DNA of 35,573 nt from Oscillospiraceae bacterium (GTDB lineage Bacteria; Bacillota; Clostridia; Saccharofermentanales; Saccharofermentanaceae), in the NCBI GenBank assembly GCA_900176545.1, contig FWXP01000013.1:1-35573 (forward strand). Reading direction: 5' to 3'. The position numbers and the translations under genes were made by a program. Positions within the stretch are counted from its first letter, which is position 1. Each line of letters begins with the position of its first letter. The notes under the pieces are model-generated. The model was not told where the DNA came from. It worked only from the letters and a program-made list of their open reading frames with translations, and did no database searches. This document shows, piece by piece, positions 23,599 to 32,740 of the stretch.

Positions 23599-24576
23599 TC
23601 ATCTGACGGCTGCGAATACCATATAAACGATATAACAGATGATCATAAGAGCTCCGGAAGATCTTCCGAGGCTCTTCTTTGTTGCCAGGAGAAGTGTGAT
23701 TAGATTGATGAATATAAGGATCAGGAAGTCTGTCACAGATGCGAAGTTTACGACTATGGGGTGGATAGTTCCTGATACACCCATGATGAAGAGAATGTTG
23801 AAGATATTAGATCCGATAACGTTACCGACTGCAAGACCGTTCTCGTTCTTCCTGGATGCCACGATGGATGTGACCAGCTCGGGAAGGGAAGTTCCGAGAG
23901 CTACGACCGTAAGACCGATAAGTGTCTCGCTCATGCCGAATGCAGCTGCCAGATACTTGGCGCTTATTACTACAAACTGACCGCCTGCGATGATAAGGAT
24001 CATGCCTACAAGTATAAGGGCGAAGCAGCGTCTTAAGGTAAATGTCTTGATCTCATCATCGTCCGATCCGTCCTTGCGGGCAGTTAACACCAGCATCAGG
24101 ATATAAGAAACGAAGATCACCAGAAGGATGATCGAGAATGTCCTGGTGATCATGGATACGTTATCAGACATTGAAAGACCTTCGATGGTACCTCTCTTAA
24201 AGATCGGATAGCCTATGAAGCCGAAGGTCAGGGCAGTAAGGCATATGGAGATGGGGAAGTCCCTCTTCAGGATGTTCTTGTCGATGGGGAGGGGATTAAT
24301 GAGTGCGCATATACCGAGGACCATAAGGAGGTTGAAGGTATTAGATCCTACAACGTTACTTACCGCGATCTCGTTGGCGCCCTTAAGAGCAGCGGATGTG
24401 CTGACTGCAAGCTCGGGAGCACTTGTTCCCATGGCTACGATGGTAAGTCCGATGATGACGCCCGGAACCTTGAAGTATCTGGCAAGAGCGCTGCTTCCGT
24501 CGACAAATAAGTCGGCTCCCTTTATAAGGCCGAAGAATCCTGCGACTAATATCAATATGTTAATCAATATCCCCAT
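23599..24576 (-). CDS. Calcium/sodium antiporter (CaCA family, YrbG-like)
   Basis: 325-residue transporter with about ten membrane helices and the two inverted alpha repeats of Ca2+/cation exchangers. The first is GTSAPELAVS followed by NVVGSNTFNLL (about 50-85). The second is GTSLPELVTS and GNVIGSNIFN (about 225-260). The conserved Glu in each G-T-S-x-P-E-L motif is present, so it should be active, exporting Ca2+ in exchange for Na+ (or H+). Single gene divergent from GH8. AAGG precedes the ATG at 24576. Confidence 0.93.
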   Translation of the reverse strand: MGILINILILVAGFFGLIKGADLFVDGSSALARYFKVPGVIIGLTIVAMGTSAPELAVSTSAALKGANEIAVSNVVGSNTFNLLMVLGICALINPLPIDKNILKRDFPISICLTALTFGFIGYPIFKRGTIEGLSMSDNVSMITRTFSIILLVIFVSYILMLVLTARKDGSDDDEIKTFTLRRCFALILVGMILIIAGGQFVVISAKYLAAAFGMSETLIGLTVVALGTSLPELVTSIVASRKNENGLAVGNVIGSNIFNILFIMGVSGTIHPIVVNFASVTDFLILIFINLITLLLATKKSLGRSSGALMIICYIVYMVFAAVR

Positions 24577-24680
24577 AAATAACCTTCTTTTCTTATCTTT
24601 CTTAGATCACATCGATTAATATACTACAAATTATCCTTATGATAAAATGTTCGTACTTATTTTCTGAGGTGACAATTTAT

Positions 24681-25832
24681 ATGAATCTTGAGCAGAAGAC
24701 ATACAGAAATATATTCAAGGAAACAGGCAAGACAGACGAGCAGATAAGAAGAAAGCTCGAAGAAGCGTGGAATACTTTCTTTGTTGACGATGAAGAGAGG
24801 ATCTATCACGAAGCCGGCGATGATATGGGTTACCTCTGCGATACGGGTAATAACGATGCCAGGACCGAAGGCATGTCCTACGGCATGATGATGTGTGTAC
24901 AGCTCGATAAGAAGGATGAGTTCGACCGCATCTGGAAGTGGGCCAAGACTTATATGTATATGGAAGACGGCGAGAACGAAGGATATTTTGCATGGTCATG
25001 CGAGACGAGCGGCAAGAAGAATGCCGAAGGTCCCGCTCCCGACGGAGAGGAATTCTTTGCCATGGCATTATTCTTCGCATCCCACAGATGGGGCGACGGC
25101 GAAGGTATCTTCAACTACAGCGCTCAGGCAAGAGAGATCTTAAGAGCCTGCCTTCATAAGGGCGAGAACGGAAGACTCGGTCATGCCATGTGGAACCGCG
25201 ACAATAAGCAGATCTTATTTGTTCCCGGATGTCCTTTCACGGATCCTTCCTACCATCTTCCTCATTTCTACGAGCTCTTCGCTCTCTGGGCTGACGAAGA
25301 GGACAGGCAGTTCTGGAAGGAAGCAGCTGATGCAAGCCGCGAGTATCTGAAGAATGCCTGCCACGAGAAGACGGGCCTTTGCTCAGAATATGCCAACTTC
25401 GACGGTTCTCCTCTTGATAAGGAGCTTCCCTGGGGATATTTCGGGAACTACTTCTCCGATGCCTACAGGACTGCAGCCAATATCGCCATCGACGCAGAGT
25501 GGTTCGGCGAGGATAAGGGACACCTCGATGTACCCTTAAGGCAGATGAAGTTCTTCGGTACGGATATCGAAGCCATCAGGTGCGTATATGCTGTTGACGG
25601 CACGCCCGTAGATAAGACGGTGCTTCACCCTCTGGGACTTCTCGCGACTATCGCTCAGGGCGCCCTCGCAGTCCCTTACAGCGAAGAGAAGGGAAGCGAC
25701 TTCGAAGTCGCTAAGCAGTGGGTAGAGTGGTTCTGGAACCAGCCTATGAGAAAGGGCGAGAGAAGATATTACGACAACTGTCTTTATATGTTCGCTCTTC
25801 TGGCACTCTCCGGAAACTACAGAATATGGTAA
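24681..25832 (+). CDS. GH8 reducing-end-xylose-releasing exo-oligoxylanase
   Basis: 383-residue intracellular glycoside hydrolase of family 8. The opening (about 27-72) has the general acid E63 in DARTEGMSYG; the base candidate is D260 in NYFSDAYRTA. In Bacillus halodurans Rex these are E70 and D263, a close spatial match. No signal peptide, as in Rex, so it trims imported xylo-oligosaccharides from the reducing end. The start at 24681 follows GAGGTG 9 nt upstream; the frame extends 14 codons further without a site. Other GH8 activities (chitosanase, licheninase) are less likely given length and cytoplasmic location. Confidence 0.88.
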   Translation: MNLEQKTYRNIFKETGKTDEQIRRKLEEAWNTFFVDDEERIYHEAGDDMGYLCDTGNNDARTEGMSYGMMMCVQLDKKDEFDRIWKWAKTYMYMEDGENEGYFAWSCETSGKKNAEGPAPDGEEFFAMALFFASHRWGDGEGIFNYSAQAREILRACLHKGENGRLGHAMWNRDNKQILFVPGCPFTDPSYHLPHFYELFALWADEEDRQFWKEAADASREYLKNACHEKTGLCSEYANFDGSPLDKELPWGYFGNYFSDAYRTAANIAIDAEWFGEDKGHLDVPLRQMKFFGTDIEAIRCVYAVDGTPVDKTVLHPLGLLATIAQGALAVPYSEEKGSDFEVAKQWVEWFWNQPMRKGERRYYDNCLYMFALLALSGNYRIW

Positions 25833-25842
25833 AAATCACGGG

Positions 25843-25870
25843 TTGCATTTAAGTAATACGCAGATATAAT
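25843..25870 (+). promoter_or_regulatory. Putative promoter of the transporter/amidase unit
   Basis: TTGCAT (25843-25848) and a perfect TATAAT (25865-25870) are 16 bp apart. The transcript would begin about 20 nt before the riboswitch-like fold. Confidence 0.6.
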
Positions 25871-25895
25871 AAAAGTGCATTTCGAGCAGAAGTGC

Positions 25896-25945
25896 CAAGC
25901 AGTTCGGGTCCGATATCCTGCTTGTAAAACCTAAAACCAAAGGAG
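25896..25945 (+). promoter_or_regulatory. Candidate preQ1-I riboswitch
   Basis: A 7-bp stem CAAGCAG/CTGCTTG (25896-25902/25918-25924) closes a 15-nt loop that starts TTCGGGT. It is followed by the A-rich tail TAAAACCTAAAACC, which runs straight into the AAAGGAG ribosome site (25939-25945). Loop GGGT can pair with tail ACCT to form the H-type pseudoknot typical of preQ1-I switches. The downstream gene belongs to the VUT/YhhQ family, whose members import queuosine precursors. Ligand binding would hide the ribosome site. Confidence 0.6.
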
Positions 25946-25951
25946 TTACAA

Positions 25952-26686
25952 ATGAATACTTTAAGAAAGATCAGGGAGGACTACGAACTCCTCCTTAGGA
26001 GCGTGCCCGCCATGGTCACGACTTCTTTTATCCTTTCAGTCATCTTCATGAATATCTTCGCGAGCAAGGAGATCCTTAGAACGGAGTATTTCTGCTGCAA
26101 CGGCGGACTTCTCCTGTCATGGATATCGTTCCTTTGCATGGACTGCATCTGTAAGAGGTTCGGCCCTAAGGCAGCAACCAAGATATCCGTTCTCGCAATG
26201 GCGGTAAATGTCATCTGCTCCATAATCTTCTGGCTCATGAGCATCATCCCCGGAACATGGGCTGCTTCCTATGCGGCACCTGATTCTATGACGGCAGTAA
26301 ACGCAGGTCTCGACAGCACTTTCGCAGGAGCATGGTACGTAGTGCTCGGTTCATGCACTGCGATGTTCCTTTCTACGCTCGTTAATGCCGCACTTAATTC
26401 CGCTATCGGCAAGAAGGCAGATAACGGCAAGTTCTTAGGCTTTGCAGCAAGGAGCCTTCCTTCCACATGTATCGCACAGTTCGTGGACAACCTCGTATTC
26501 TCCACGATGGTATCTCACGTATTCTTCGGATGGAACTGGAAGCAGGTACTCGTATGTTCCTTCACGGCAATGGTATTCGAACTTGTCCTCGAGGCAGTAT
26601 TCTCACCCTTCGGCTATAAGGTATCTCAGAACTGGGAGAAGAAGGGCATAGGCAAGCAGTATATCGAAAGACTCGCTAAGGCATAA
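25952..26686 (+). CDS. VUT/YhhQ-family transporter (probable queuosine precursor uptake)
   Basis: 244-residue protein with about six membrane helices. Recognised by the family's C-terminal helix IAQFVDNLVFSTMV (Asp inside the membrane) and by AARSLPSTCIAQ just before it. Members import queuine or preQ1/preQ0. The riboswitch-like leader supports this assignment, although VUT proteins for other vitamins exist. The amidase gene begins 12 nt after its stop, so they share a transcript. Confidence 0.8.
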   Translation: MNTLRKIREDYELLLRSVPAMVTTSFILSVIFMNIFASKEILRTEYFCCNGGLLLSWISFLCMDCICKRFGPKAATKISVLAMAVNVICSIIFWLMSIIPGTWAASYAAPDSMTAVNAGLDSTFAGAWYVVLGSCTAMFLSTLVNAALNSAIGKKADNGKFLGFAARSLPSTCIAQFVDNLVFSTMVSHVFFGWNWKQVLVCSFTAMVFELVLEAVFSPFGYKVSQNWEKKGIGKQYIERLAKA

Positions 26687-26698
26687 GAGGAGGCTCGT

Positions 26699-28165
26699 AT
26701 GAAGCTCGAAATGCTCTCCGGAGTACAGCTCGGTAAGCTCGTAAATAAGAGGGAAGTATCCCCCGTTGAAGTCATAGACTATTTTGCAGAGAGGATCTCG
26801 AAGAGAGATCCTTCTTTGCATGCTTTTACTTACCTGAAGATAGACGAAGCACGGGAAGAAGCCAAGGCTCTCGAGGGGCGCCTGGCATCAGGGGAAGATG
26901 TTGGCCCCTTTGCAGGCGTTCCTACAGCGCTCAAGGATTTTCTTCCTTCCAAGAAGGGCTGGCCTAACTCCCACGGAGGTGTGAAGAGCCTTATCGCCAT
27001 TGACCCCGAGGATTCCGCATTCTACTCCTCCGTAGCAAGGGCGGGAGCCATCGCCATAGGTAAGACAAATGCACCTGCGTTCGGCTTCAGGGGAACCTGC
27101 GACAACAAGATGTACGGTCCTACTTCCACGCCCTTTGATATACGCTATAACTCAGGCGGATCCTCAGGCGGATCGGCAGCTGCGGTAGCTGACGGAATGC
27201 TCCCCTTTGCTGAGGGCGGAGACGGCGGCGGATCTATCCGTATACCCGCATCCTGGTGCGGCTGCTTCGGCTTCAAGGCATCTGTCGGTACGGTCCCCAG
27301 CGTATGCCGCCCCGATGCCTGGACAGCGACACATCCTTATTGTTGTAACGGTGCCATAACAAGGACCGTAGAGGACAGTGCCACGATAATGGAATATATG
27401 GCTAAGTACGATCCCAGGGATCCTTTGAGCCTTAACCACGGCTTCAGGAAGTTCACCGAACTCATGAAGAAGCCCCTCAAGGGATGTCGCATCGCTTATA
27501 CTCCCGACTTCGATATCTTCGGTGTAGACAGTGAAGTAGAGGAGATCGTGCGCAAGGCTGCCTTCGCATTCGAAGAAGCAGGTGCGGAAGTGGTGCCCGT
27601 TCATTTCAGCTTCAAGCATACGGCGAATGAGTATGCGAAGATGTGGTTTCACAGCATCAGCATAGATACCGCTATCGATATCGAGCTGTGGAAGAGAGAC
27701 GGATTCGACCTTATAGGGGATCACGCCGACGAGCTTCCTGAAGAGTTTATCTACTGGAACGATATAGCAAGGAATTCCACGGTCATGGACTTCAGGCTCT
27801 TTAATGAGATGAGGACCGAGATCTTAGATGCCCAGGAAGATAAGTTTGAGACATTCGACTATATCTTATCTCCCGTTACTATCTGCGCGCCTGTCTTAAA
27901 TACTGATGACTTCGATACCAAGGGACCTTCAGAAGTTGCAGGCGTTAAGTGCGATCCTCTTATCGGCTTCTGTGAGACATTCTTCGAGAACTATACCGGT
28001 AATCCCGTATGTACCGTCCCTGCAGGACTTACATCAAAGGGACTTCCCGTAGGCCTTCAGATAATAGGTAAGAAGTTCCGTGACGAGGATGTGTTCGCAG
28101 CTGCATATACATATGAGCAGCTTCGTCCCTGGAACTACGATATCCCGTATAACAGACCGCTCTGA
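26699..28165 (+). CDS. Amidase-signature family amidohydrolase
   Basis: 488-residue amidase. The Ser-cisSer-Lys triad is visible: K79 in GVPTALKDF, cis-Ser155 in [14 protein letters not shown] and nucleophile S179 in [12 protein letters not shown] (usual form [10 protein letters not shown]). It ends with [19 protein letters not shown], typical of the family. No signal peptide, so cytoplasmic. GAGGAGG lies 6 nt before the ATG. It follows the queuosine-type transporter, but a link between the two jobs is not evident. A GatA role is unlikely because gatB and gatC are absent here. Confidence 0.9.
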   Translation: MKLEMLSGVQLGKLVNKREVSPVEVIDYFAERISKRDPSLHAFTYLKIDEAREEAKALEGRLASGEDVGPFAGVPTALKDFLPSKKGWPNSHGGVKSLIAIDPEDSAFYSSVARAGAIAIGKTNAPAFGFRGTCDNKMYGPTSTPFDIRYNSGGSSGGSAAAVADGMLPFAEGGDGGGSIRIPASWCGCFGFKASVGTVPSVCRPDAWTATHPYCCNGAITRTVEDSATIMEYMAKYDPRDPLSLNHGFRKFTELMKKPLKGCRIAYTPDFDIFGVDSEVEEIVRKAAFAFEEAGAEVVPVHFSFKHTANEYAKMWFHSISIDTAIDIELWKRDGFDLIGDHADELPEEFIYWNDIARNSTVMDFRLFNEMRTEILDAQEDKFETFDYILSPVTICAPVLNTDDFDTKGPSEVAGVKCDPLIGFCETFFENYTGNPVCTVPAGLTSKGLPVGLQIIGKKFRDEDVFAAAYTYEQLRPWNYDIPYNRPL

Positions 28166-28196
28166 CAGTTTCCTCAAAAACTTACCTCTTTCTTAA

Positions 28197-28225
28197 TGTT
28201 TATTTAATGTTAGCAATCCTATAAT
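28197..28225 (+). promoter_or_regulatory. Putative promoter of the large solute-binding-like lipoprotein
   Basis: TATAAT at 28220-28225 has a weak TGTTTA -35 at 28197-28202 (17 bp). CTTAATGTT and TTTAATGTT direct repeats span this stretch. Confidence 0.35.
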
Positions 28226-28266
28226 GTAACTATAACAAGTGCATTAAGGGAAGGACGGTAAGATCC

Positions 28267-30690
28267 ATGAGAAGCCGTTGTCGTAAGTTATCTGCAGCAG
28301 CATTATCCGCAAGTTTCTTGTTGTGCTCTCTGCCTTTGTCAGGGTGCAACCTCTTTAAGAAACAATCTGTTGACCAGTCTCTTGAAGTCATAAAGGACAG
28401 TACTCCCTGGTACGGCCTGGAGAAGACCATGGTGGATCTTAACTATGAAGATTCCGAGTACGAGACCGTGGAACAGGAGTATATCGGATCCATCGGTGGT
28501 GAAGCGATATTCTATGTAAGAGAATACTCGAACCTGCCCGAAGGCGTCTTCTACGAAAGTGCGGATCTGTCTTTATATAACGATAACCATCTGGACTTTT
28601 ATTCCTTCTCAGGTGAGATGACCAGATCCTTAGATCTCGATACGATCCTAAGTCCTGTCATGGAGCGTGACGGTGCCCGTGATGTGTCGGAACTCGGATG
28701 CAGCTTTACCGTCGTCGGCGACAAGATAATGCTGGAATCGCATCCTTTCGACGAGAACTACAACAGGGGCGAAGTTATCGATATATTAGATCCCGCGAAT
28801 GGTGAGATAACAGAAGGTGAACCCTACTTTCCCGAAGATCCCGGAAAGCTCGTCTATGGAACTGATATATACAGTTTCGACGATACGGAGATAGACGTAT
28901 TCGTTTTGTTGGGAGGCTATATCTATTCTCCTTCTGACTGCATCATCACGGTAAAGAACGGCGGAACTACTGTAGGGAGCACAACTCTTGGCGATATTAC
29001 CGATGTGGATAATTACGAGACCATAAAGTGGATCATGAAGGCTTCTGACGATACAGTGCTCTTTGCCGTCGAAGATCCTTTCGGAGTTGAGCACGGAGTA
29101 TTTGCCGTAGATACGAATAGCGGCGTCGTATCTTCCTATAACGATGATCTTACCTGGCTCGAGGAAGTTCCTAACATCGCTAACTCTTCTTATGTGAGCG
29201 GCGTAGGTAACCTTGTCTGCGACGACTACGGCATCAGACTGATCGACTTCGAGAACAAGACCTCTGATTACATATTCAGATTCGATTACTGTAATATCAA
29301 CAGGTTCGATGTCAGCAGCTTAAAGCTCGTAGATTATTCGGAGGATCAGATCCTCTTCGCGGGAGATGTCATAAGATCTGACGGCCCCGTATATAACTAC
29401 ACTGAGAACGATTCATATCTTTACAGACTTACAAGAGCGGAGAGCAATCCTCACGCAGGTAAGGATGTTATCAGGATAGCCTCAATAGGAGATATATCCT
29501 ACGCTGCGGCAGAAGCGGTCTGTGCCTATAACGAAGGAGATCATTCCTGCTTCGCGATAATAGATGACAGATATTTATCTTCGACGGATCCTCTGGATAC
29601 CGACGCTTACATGACCGAGCTGGCGGATATCGAGAACAGACTCTCTGTCGACCTTATCGCAGGTGACGGACCCGACATCCTTCTTAATACTTTGAATCTC
29701 AAGCAGTTCAATTCGCCGGATGTACTAGTGGATCTGTCTTCTTATATTCCCGAGGGCAATTATTTCTCTAATGTCTTCGATGCAGCAAAGACCGACGGAG
29801 TCTTGTACCAGATGCCTCTTACATGCGGCATCTGCGGTATAAGTACCGACAGGGAAAATGCAGGATCGACAGTAGGTATGTCTTACGACGAATATACCGC
29901 TTTCGTAAGCGATAAATGTAACGGCGACGATCCTGTTGACATGACTCAGCTGGACTTCTTCTGCCTTTGTATCGATAACATGAGCGATCTCTTCATGACA
30001 GAAGACGGCATATGCTTCGATAACGATGTCTTCAGGGAGCTGGCTGCATACACCAATGACAATATCTTTGACCCGATCGTTATCGAGTATTCCGATCCTT
30101 TTGAAGAGTGGAGTGCGGAGTTGGATGCACAAGACGAAGAGCATCCTGCGCAGCTTATGACCATCGAGTCCTTTAACCACTTTGCCCGTGAGTATAAGTT
30201 CGATGACAAAGATCCTGTCTTCCTGGGATTGCCTTCTTCAGACGGAAGAGGACCTTCCATATCCTGCAACGATTCGGTAGCAGTATCTGCCAAGTCCGAC
30301 AATGTGGACGGATGTATCGAGTTCGTGGGTGTGCTCTTAAGCGATGAGATCCAGACGAGCTTTGCAGATTCCGGAGCAACTCCGGTCAATGTGGATGCTT
30401 TTGAGATCAGCGCAGCAAGGTCTGTTCAGATCTTCAACGATACGATGGCTGAGATAGAAGCTCGTTCCTACGATGCATCCATGTTCAATATCGTCTATCT
30501 GGACGATGAAGATATAGAAGAGTACGAGGATCTTATCCGTTCCTGTGATCATATGCCAACTACCGACAATGCGGTAATGCTTATCGTAAGAGAAGAGATA
30601 CAGGCATACTTTGCGGGGCAGAAGTCCATAGACGAAGTACTGGATACCATAACCAACAGAGTGGATCTGTTCGTCAGCGAACGAGGCTGA
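28267..30690 (+). CDS. Large lipoprotein with C-terminal solute-binding-like domain
   Basis: 807-residue lipoprotein (lipobox LSGC, Cys about 27). Residues about 40-395 form a beta-rich region with many short repeated strands, possibly a propeller-like sensor part (uncertain). Residues about 398-807 look like an ABC family-1 solute-binding protein: VIRIASIGD start, GDGPDILL, YQMPLTCGICGIS, and a late VGVLLSDEIQTSFADSGATPVN region. No permease or ATPase genes lie beside it, so it may serve another system or act as a sensor. Flanked by an amidase and by glycosidase genes, so an oligosaccharide is a fair guess for the ligand. About twice the usual length for the family. Confidence 0.75.
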   Translation: MRSRCRKLSAAALSASFLLCSLPLSGCNLFKKQSVDQSLEVIKDSTPWYGLEKTMVDLNYEDSEYETVEQEYIGSIGGEAIFYVREYSNLPEGVFYESADLSLYNDNHLDFYSFSGEMTRSLDLDTILSPVMERDGARDVSELGCSFTVVGDKIMLESHPFDENYNRGEVIDILDPANGEITEGEPYFPEDPGKLVYGTDIYSFDDTEIDVFVLLGGYIYSPSDCIITVKNGGTTVGSTTLGDITDVDNYETIKWIMKASDDTVLFAVEDPFGVEHGVFAVDTNSGVVSSYNDDLTWLEEVPNIANSSYVSGVGNLVCDDYGIRLIDFENKTSDYIFRFDYCNINRFDVSSLKLVDYSEDQILFAGDVIRSDGPVYNYTENDSYLYRLTRAESNPHAGKDVIRIASIGDISYAAAEAVCAYNEGDHSCFAIIDDRYLSSTDPLDTDAYMTELADIENRLSVDLIAGDGPDILLNTLNLKQFNSPDVLVDLSSYIPEGNYFSNVFDAAKTDGVLYQMPLTCGICGISTDRENAGSTVGMSYDEYTAFVSDKCNGDDPVDMTQLDFFCLCIDNMSDLFMTEDGICFDNDVFRELAAYTNDNIFDPIVIEYSDPFEEWSAELDAQDEEHPAQLMTIESFNHFAREYKFDDKDPVFLGLPSSDGRGPSISCNDSVAVSAKSDNVDGCIEFVGVLLSDEIQTSFADSGATPVNVDAFEISAARSVQIFNDTMAEIEARSYDASMFNIVYLDDEDIEEYEDLIRSCDHMPTTDNAVMLIVREEIQAYFAGQKSIDEVLDTITNRVDLFVSERG

Positions 30691-30796
30691 TAATTCTCCT
30701 CCCTTTTCATATGCTTACGATATAGCGCGGATGTAAAATATTGTGTTGACGTTTGCGACATAACGAGCATGCAATAGAGAAAAGGAGGCAGATGTT

Positions 30797-30892
30797 ATGG
30801 CTACTGAAAATAATAATGTGCGCGTTGATGCTGAACTTACGAAAGCAGCAGAAGAGCTGTTCGATGATCGTTTTATCAAATTAATTTGCTAA
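30797..30892 (+). pseudogene. Truncated RelB/DinJ antitoxin remnant
   Basis: A 31-codon frame starts after a strong AAAGGAGG and encodes NNNVRVDAELTKAAEELFDD. This is the N-terminal ribbon-helix-helix strand and first helix of RelB/DinJ-type antitoxins, which run to 80-100 residues. It stops after IKLIC, and no toxin frame follows, so it looks like a leftover of a toxin-antitoxin pair. It may still be translated. Confidence 0.65.
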
Positions 30893-30927
30893 ATCTGCTC
30901 CATATCTCTGTCGGTTTCCATTAAACG

Positions 30928-30936
30928 TGTTATAAT
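30928..30936 (+). promoter_or_regulatory. Extended -10 promoter of the alpha-galactosidase gene
   Basis: TGT directly before TATAAT (30931-30936), no clear -35; about 38 nt before the ATG. Confidence 0.5.
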
Positions 30937-30973
30937 AGGCGTTGAGTGACTTTATAGCATAAGGAGACTGACC

Positions 30974-32740
30974 ATGGATAACAGCAGACCTTCCGTTATA
31001 GACGACAAGAGACTTAGATTCGACAGTTTCGGCGGTTCTTCCACCGAGATCTTTGAGAAGAAAGAACGTCTTCCTGCCATGGGATGGAACAGCTGGAATG
31101 CCTTCGGAAGCGGTAATAACGAAGAACTTACCGAGGCAATGGTCGCTAAGATCAAGGAACTTGGCTTAGATAAGCTCGGCTATAAGTATATCGTGCTCGA
31201 CGACGGCTGCTATAAGCCTGAAAGAGTTAATGGCAGGCTTCAGGCAGACGAAGTTAAGTTTCCTTCAGGATTCAGAGCTCTGGCAGATCATGTGCACTCG
31301 CAGGGATTGAAGTTCGGTATGTATAACGATATCGGTACGAAGCTTTGTTCCGGTGCAGAAGTCGGTATCTACGGCTACGAGAAGGTAGACTGCGAAGACT
31401 ATATCAACTGGGATATCGATTTTATCAAGGTAGATAATTGTTATTACATGTGGGATAATGCGACTTTCGCAGAGCCTTCTAATGCAAAGTTTTCCTATGC
31501 TCCCAACATTAAGAGCATCACGGTTGACGGCAGGAATTTAAGCGCAGTCAAGGACGGAACTTTAACGGGAACAAGAGCAGAAGTTAAGGACAATTATGTA
31601 ACTTTCCTCGGTACATACGACGGTACGGCGCCCGATCATACTCCCGTAGGGGTAAGAAGCAGCGAGCTGCATTTCGAGATCGATTCCGACAGGGATAAAG
31701 AAGCTGAACTTAAAGTTGCATATGCTACAGGCGAGGAAGAAGGTGTCGGAAGGTGGCTTCAGGTCGCAGTAGGAGATAGGATCTTCTTTGACGATATGCT
31801 TCCCGTAACTCCTGACAGCGAGACATTTTCGGATTCTCAGATAATAAAGATAGATCTTAAGGCAGGATCTAATACTGTCCGCATAATGAACCACAGAAGG
31901 CAGGAGAATACACTTCATTCCTACTGTGAGATCAAGAAGGAACTTATAAATGCAGGCGGAGACAAGGATATAGTCTTCTCTATCTGTGAGTGGGGTAAGA
32001 CTCAGCCTCAGGACTGGGGCCATAAGGTAGGCGATTCCTGGAGGATACTAAATGACATCACGTTCCAGGTAGGTGCCGACGGCAATAACGGTAATGCCGC
32101 TTGGGAGAGCGATTATACGACTTCCATAACATCCCAGTACAATAAGTGCGTAATAATGGACGAGTTCGCAAGTCCTCTTAAGGGATGGAACGATCCCGAT
32201 ATGCTGGTTATAGGTATGGACAGATTGAACTTCGAGATGAATAAGTCTCATATGGCGATGTGGTGCATGATGAATTCGCCCCTGATGCTCGGTATGGACT
32301 TACGAAGAGTAGATAAAGGTGATGATATATATAAGATAATCGCAAACGAGGATCTTATCGCATTAGATCAGGACCCTCTCGGAGTTCAGGCTAAGAGGAT
32401 ATATACCACATACGAGTGTGACGCTCCCGATAAGACATATATTAGAGATAACGACAGGATAGATGTTCTTGCCAAGCCCTTAGCTGACGGCAGTATCGCT
32501 ATCGGATTCTTCAACTTAAGTACAGAAGACAAGGCTGAGCCCGTAAGTGTTACCAAGGACAGGATCATCGATGCTATCGGTTCCAAGATGACAGATGCCG
32601 GTAAGTTCAAGGCGGCGACTGTCTATCACATAAAGGACCTTATCAGCAAGGAAGAGAAGGACTGCGATGCAGGATGCTTCGGTATTGTATCCTTAGGCCT
32701 TTGCGACTGTAAGGTCATTAAGGTAACGCCCCTCAGATGA
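30974..32740 (+). CDS. GH27 alpha-galactosidase with inserted beta-domain
   Basis: 588-residue cytoplasmic glycosidase hydrolysing alpha-1,6-galactosides such as raffinose or galactomannan side chains. GH27 signs are LPAMGWNSWNAFG, LDDGCY, the nucleophile D154 in FIKVDNCYY, SICEWG, and the acid/base D409 in GWNDPDMLVIG. The C-terminal beta domain has DQDPLGVQAKRI. Between residues about 175 and 325 lies an extra beta-rich segment, absent in most GH27 enzymes, resembling a CBM35/CBM6-like carbohydrate-binding fold. No signal peptide. AAGGAG precedes the ATG, and its stop overlaps the next gene by 4 nt. Beta-L-arabinopyranosidase is an alternative GH27 activity. Confidence 0.9.
   Translation: MDNSRPSVIDDKRLRFDSFGGSSTEIFEKKERLPAMGWNSWNAFGSGNNEELTEAMVAKIKELGLDKLGYKYIVLDDGCYKPERVNGRLQADEVKFPSGFRALADHVHSQGLKFGMYNDIGTKLCSGAEVGIYGYEKVDCEDYINWDIDFIKVDNCYYMWDNATFAEPSNAKFSYAPNIKSITVDGRNLSAVKDGTLTGTRAEVKDNYVTFLGTYDGTAPDHTPVGVRSSELHFEIDSDRDKEAELKVAYATGEEEGVGRWLQVAVGDRIFFDDMLPVTPDSETFSDSQIIKIDLKAGSNTVRIMNHRRQENTLHSYCEIKKELINAGGDKDIVFSICEWGKTQPQDWGHKVGDSWRILNDITFQVGADGNNGNAAWESDYTTSITSQYNKCVIMDEFASPLKGWNDPDMLVIGMDRLNFEMNKSHMAMWCMMNSPLMLGMDLRRVDKGDDIYKIIANEDLIALDQDPLGVQAKRIYTTYECDAPDKTYIRDNDRIDVLAKPLADGSIAIGFFNLSTEDKAEPVSVTKDRIIDAIGSKMTDAGKFKAATVYHIKDLISKEEKDCDAGCFGIVSLGLCDCKVIKVTPLR

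Noticed and set aside
27164..27724. 186-codon minus-strand frame inside the amidase gene
   Set aside because: It is the antisense shadow of conserved amidase motifs and has no recognisable domain.
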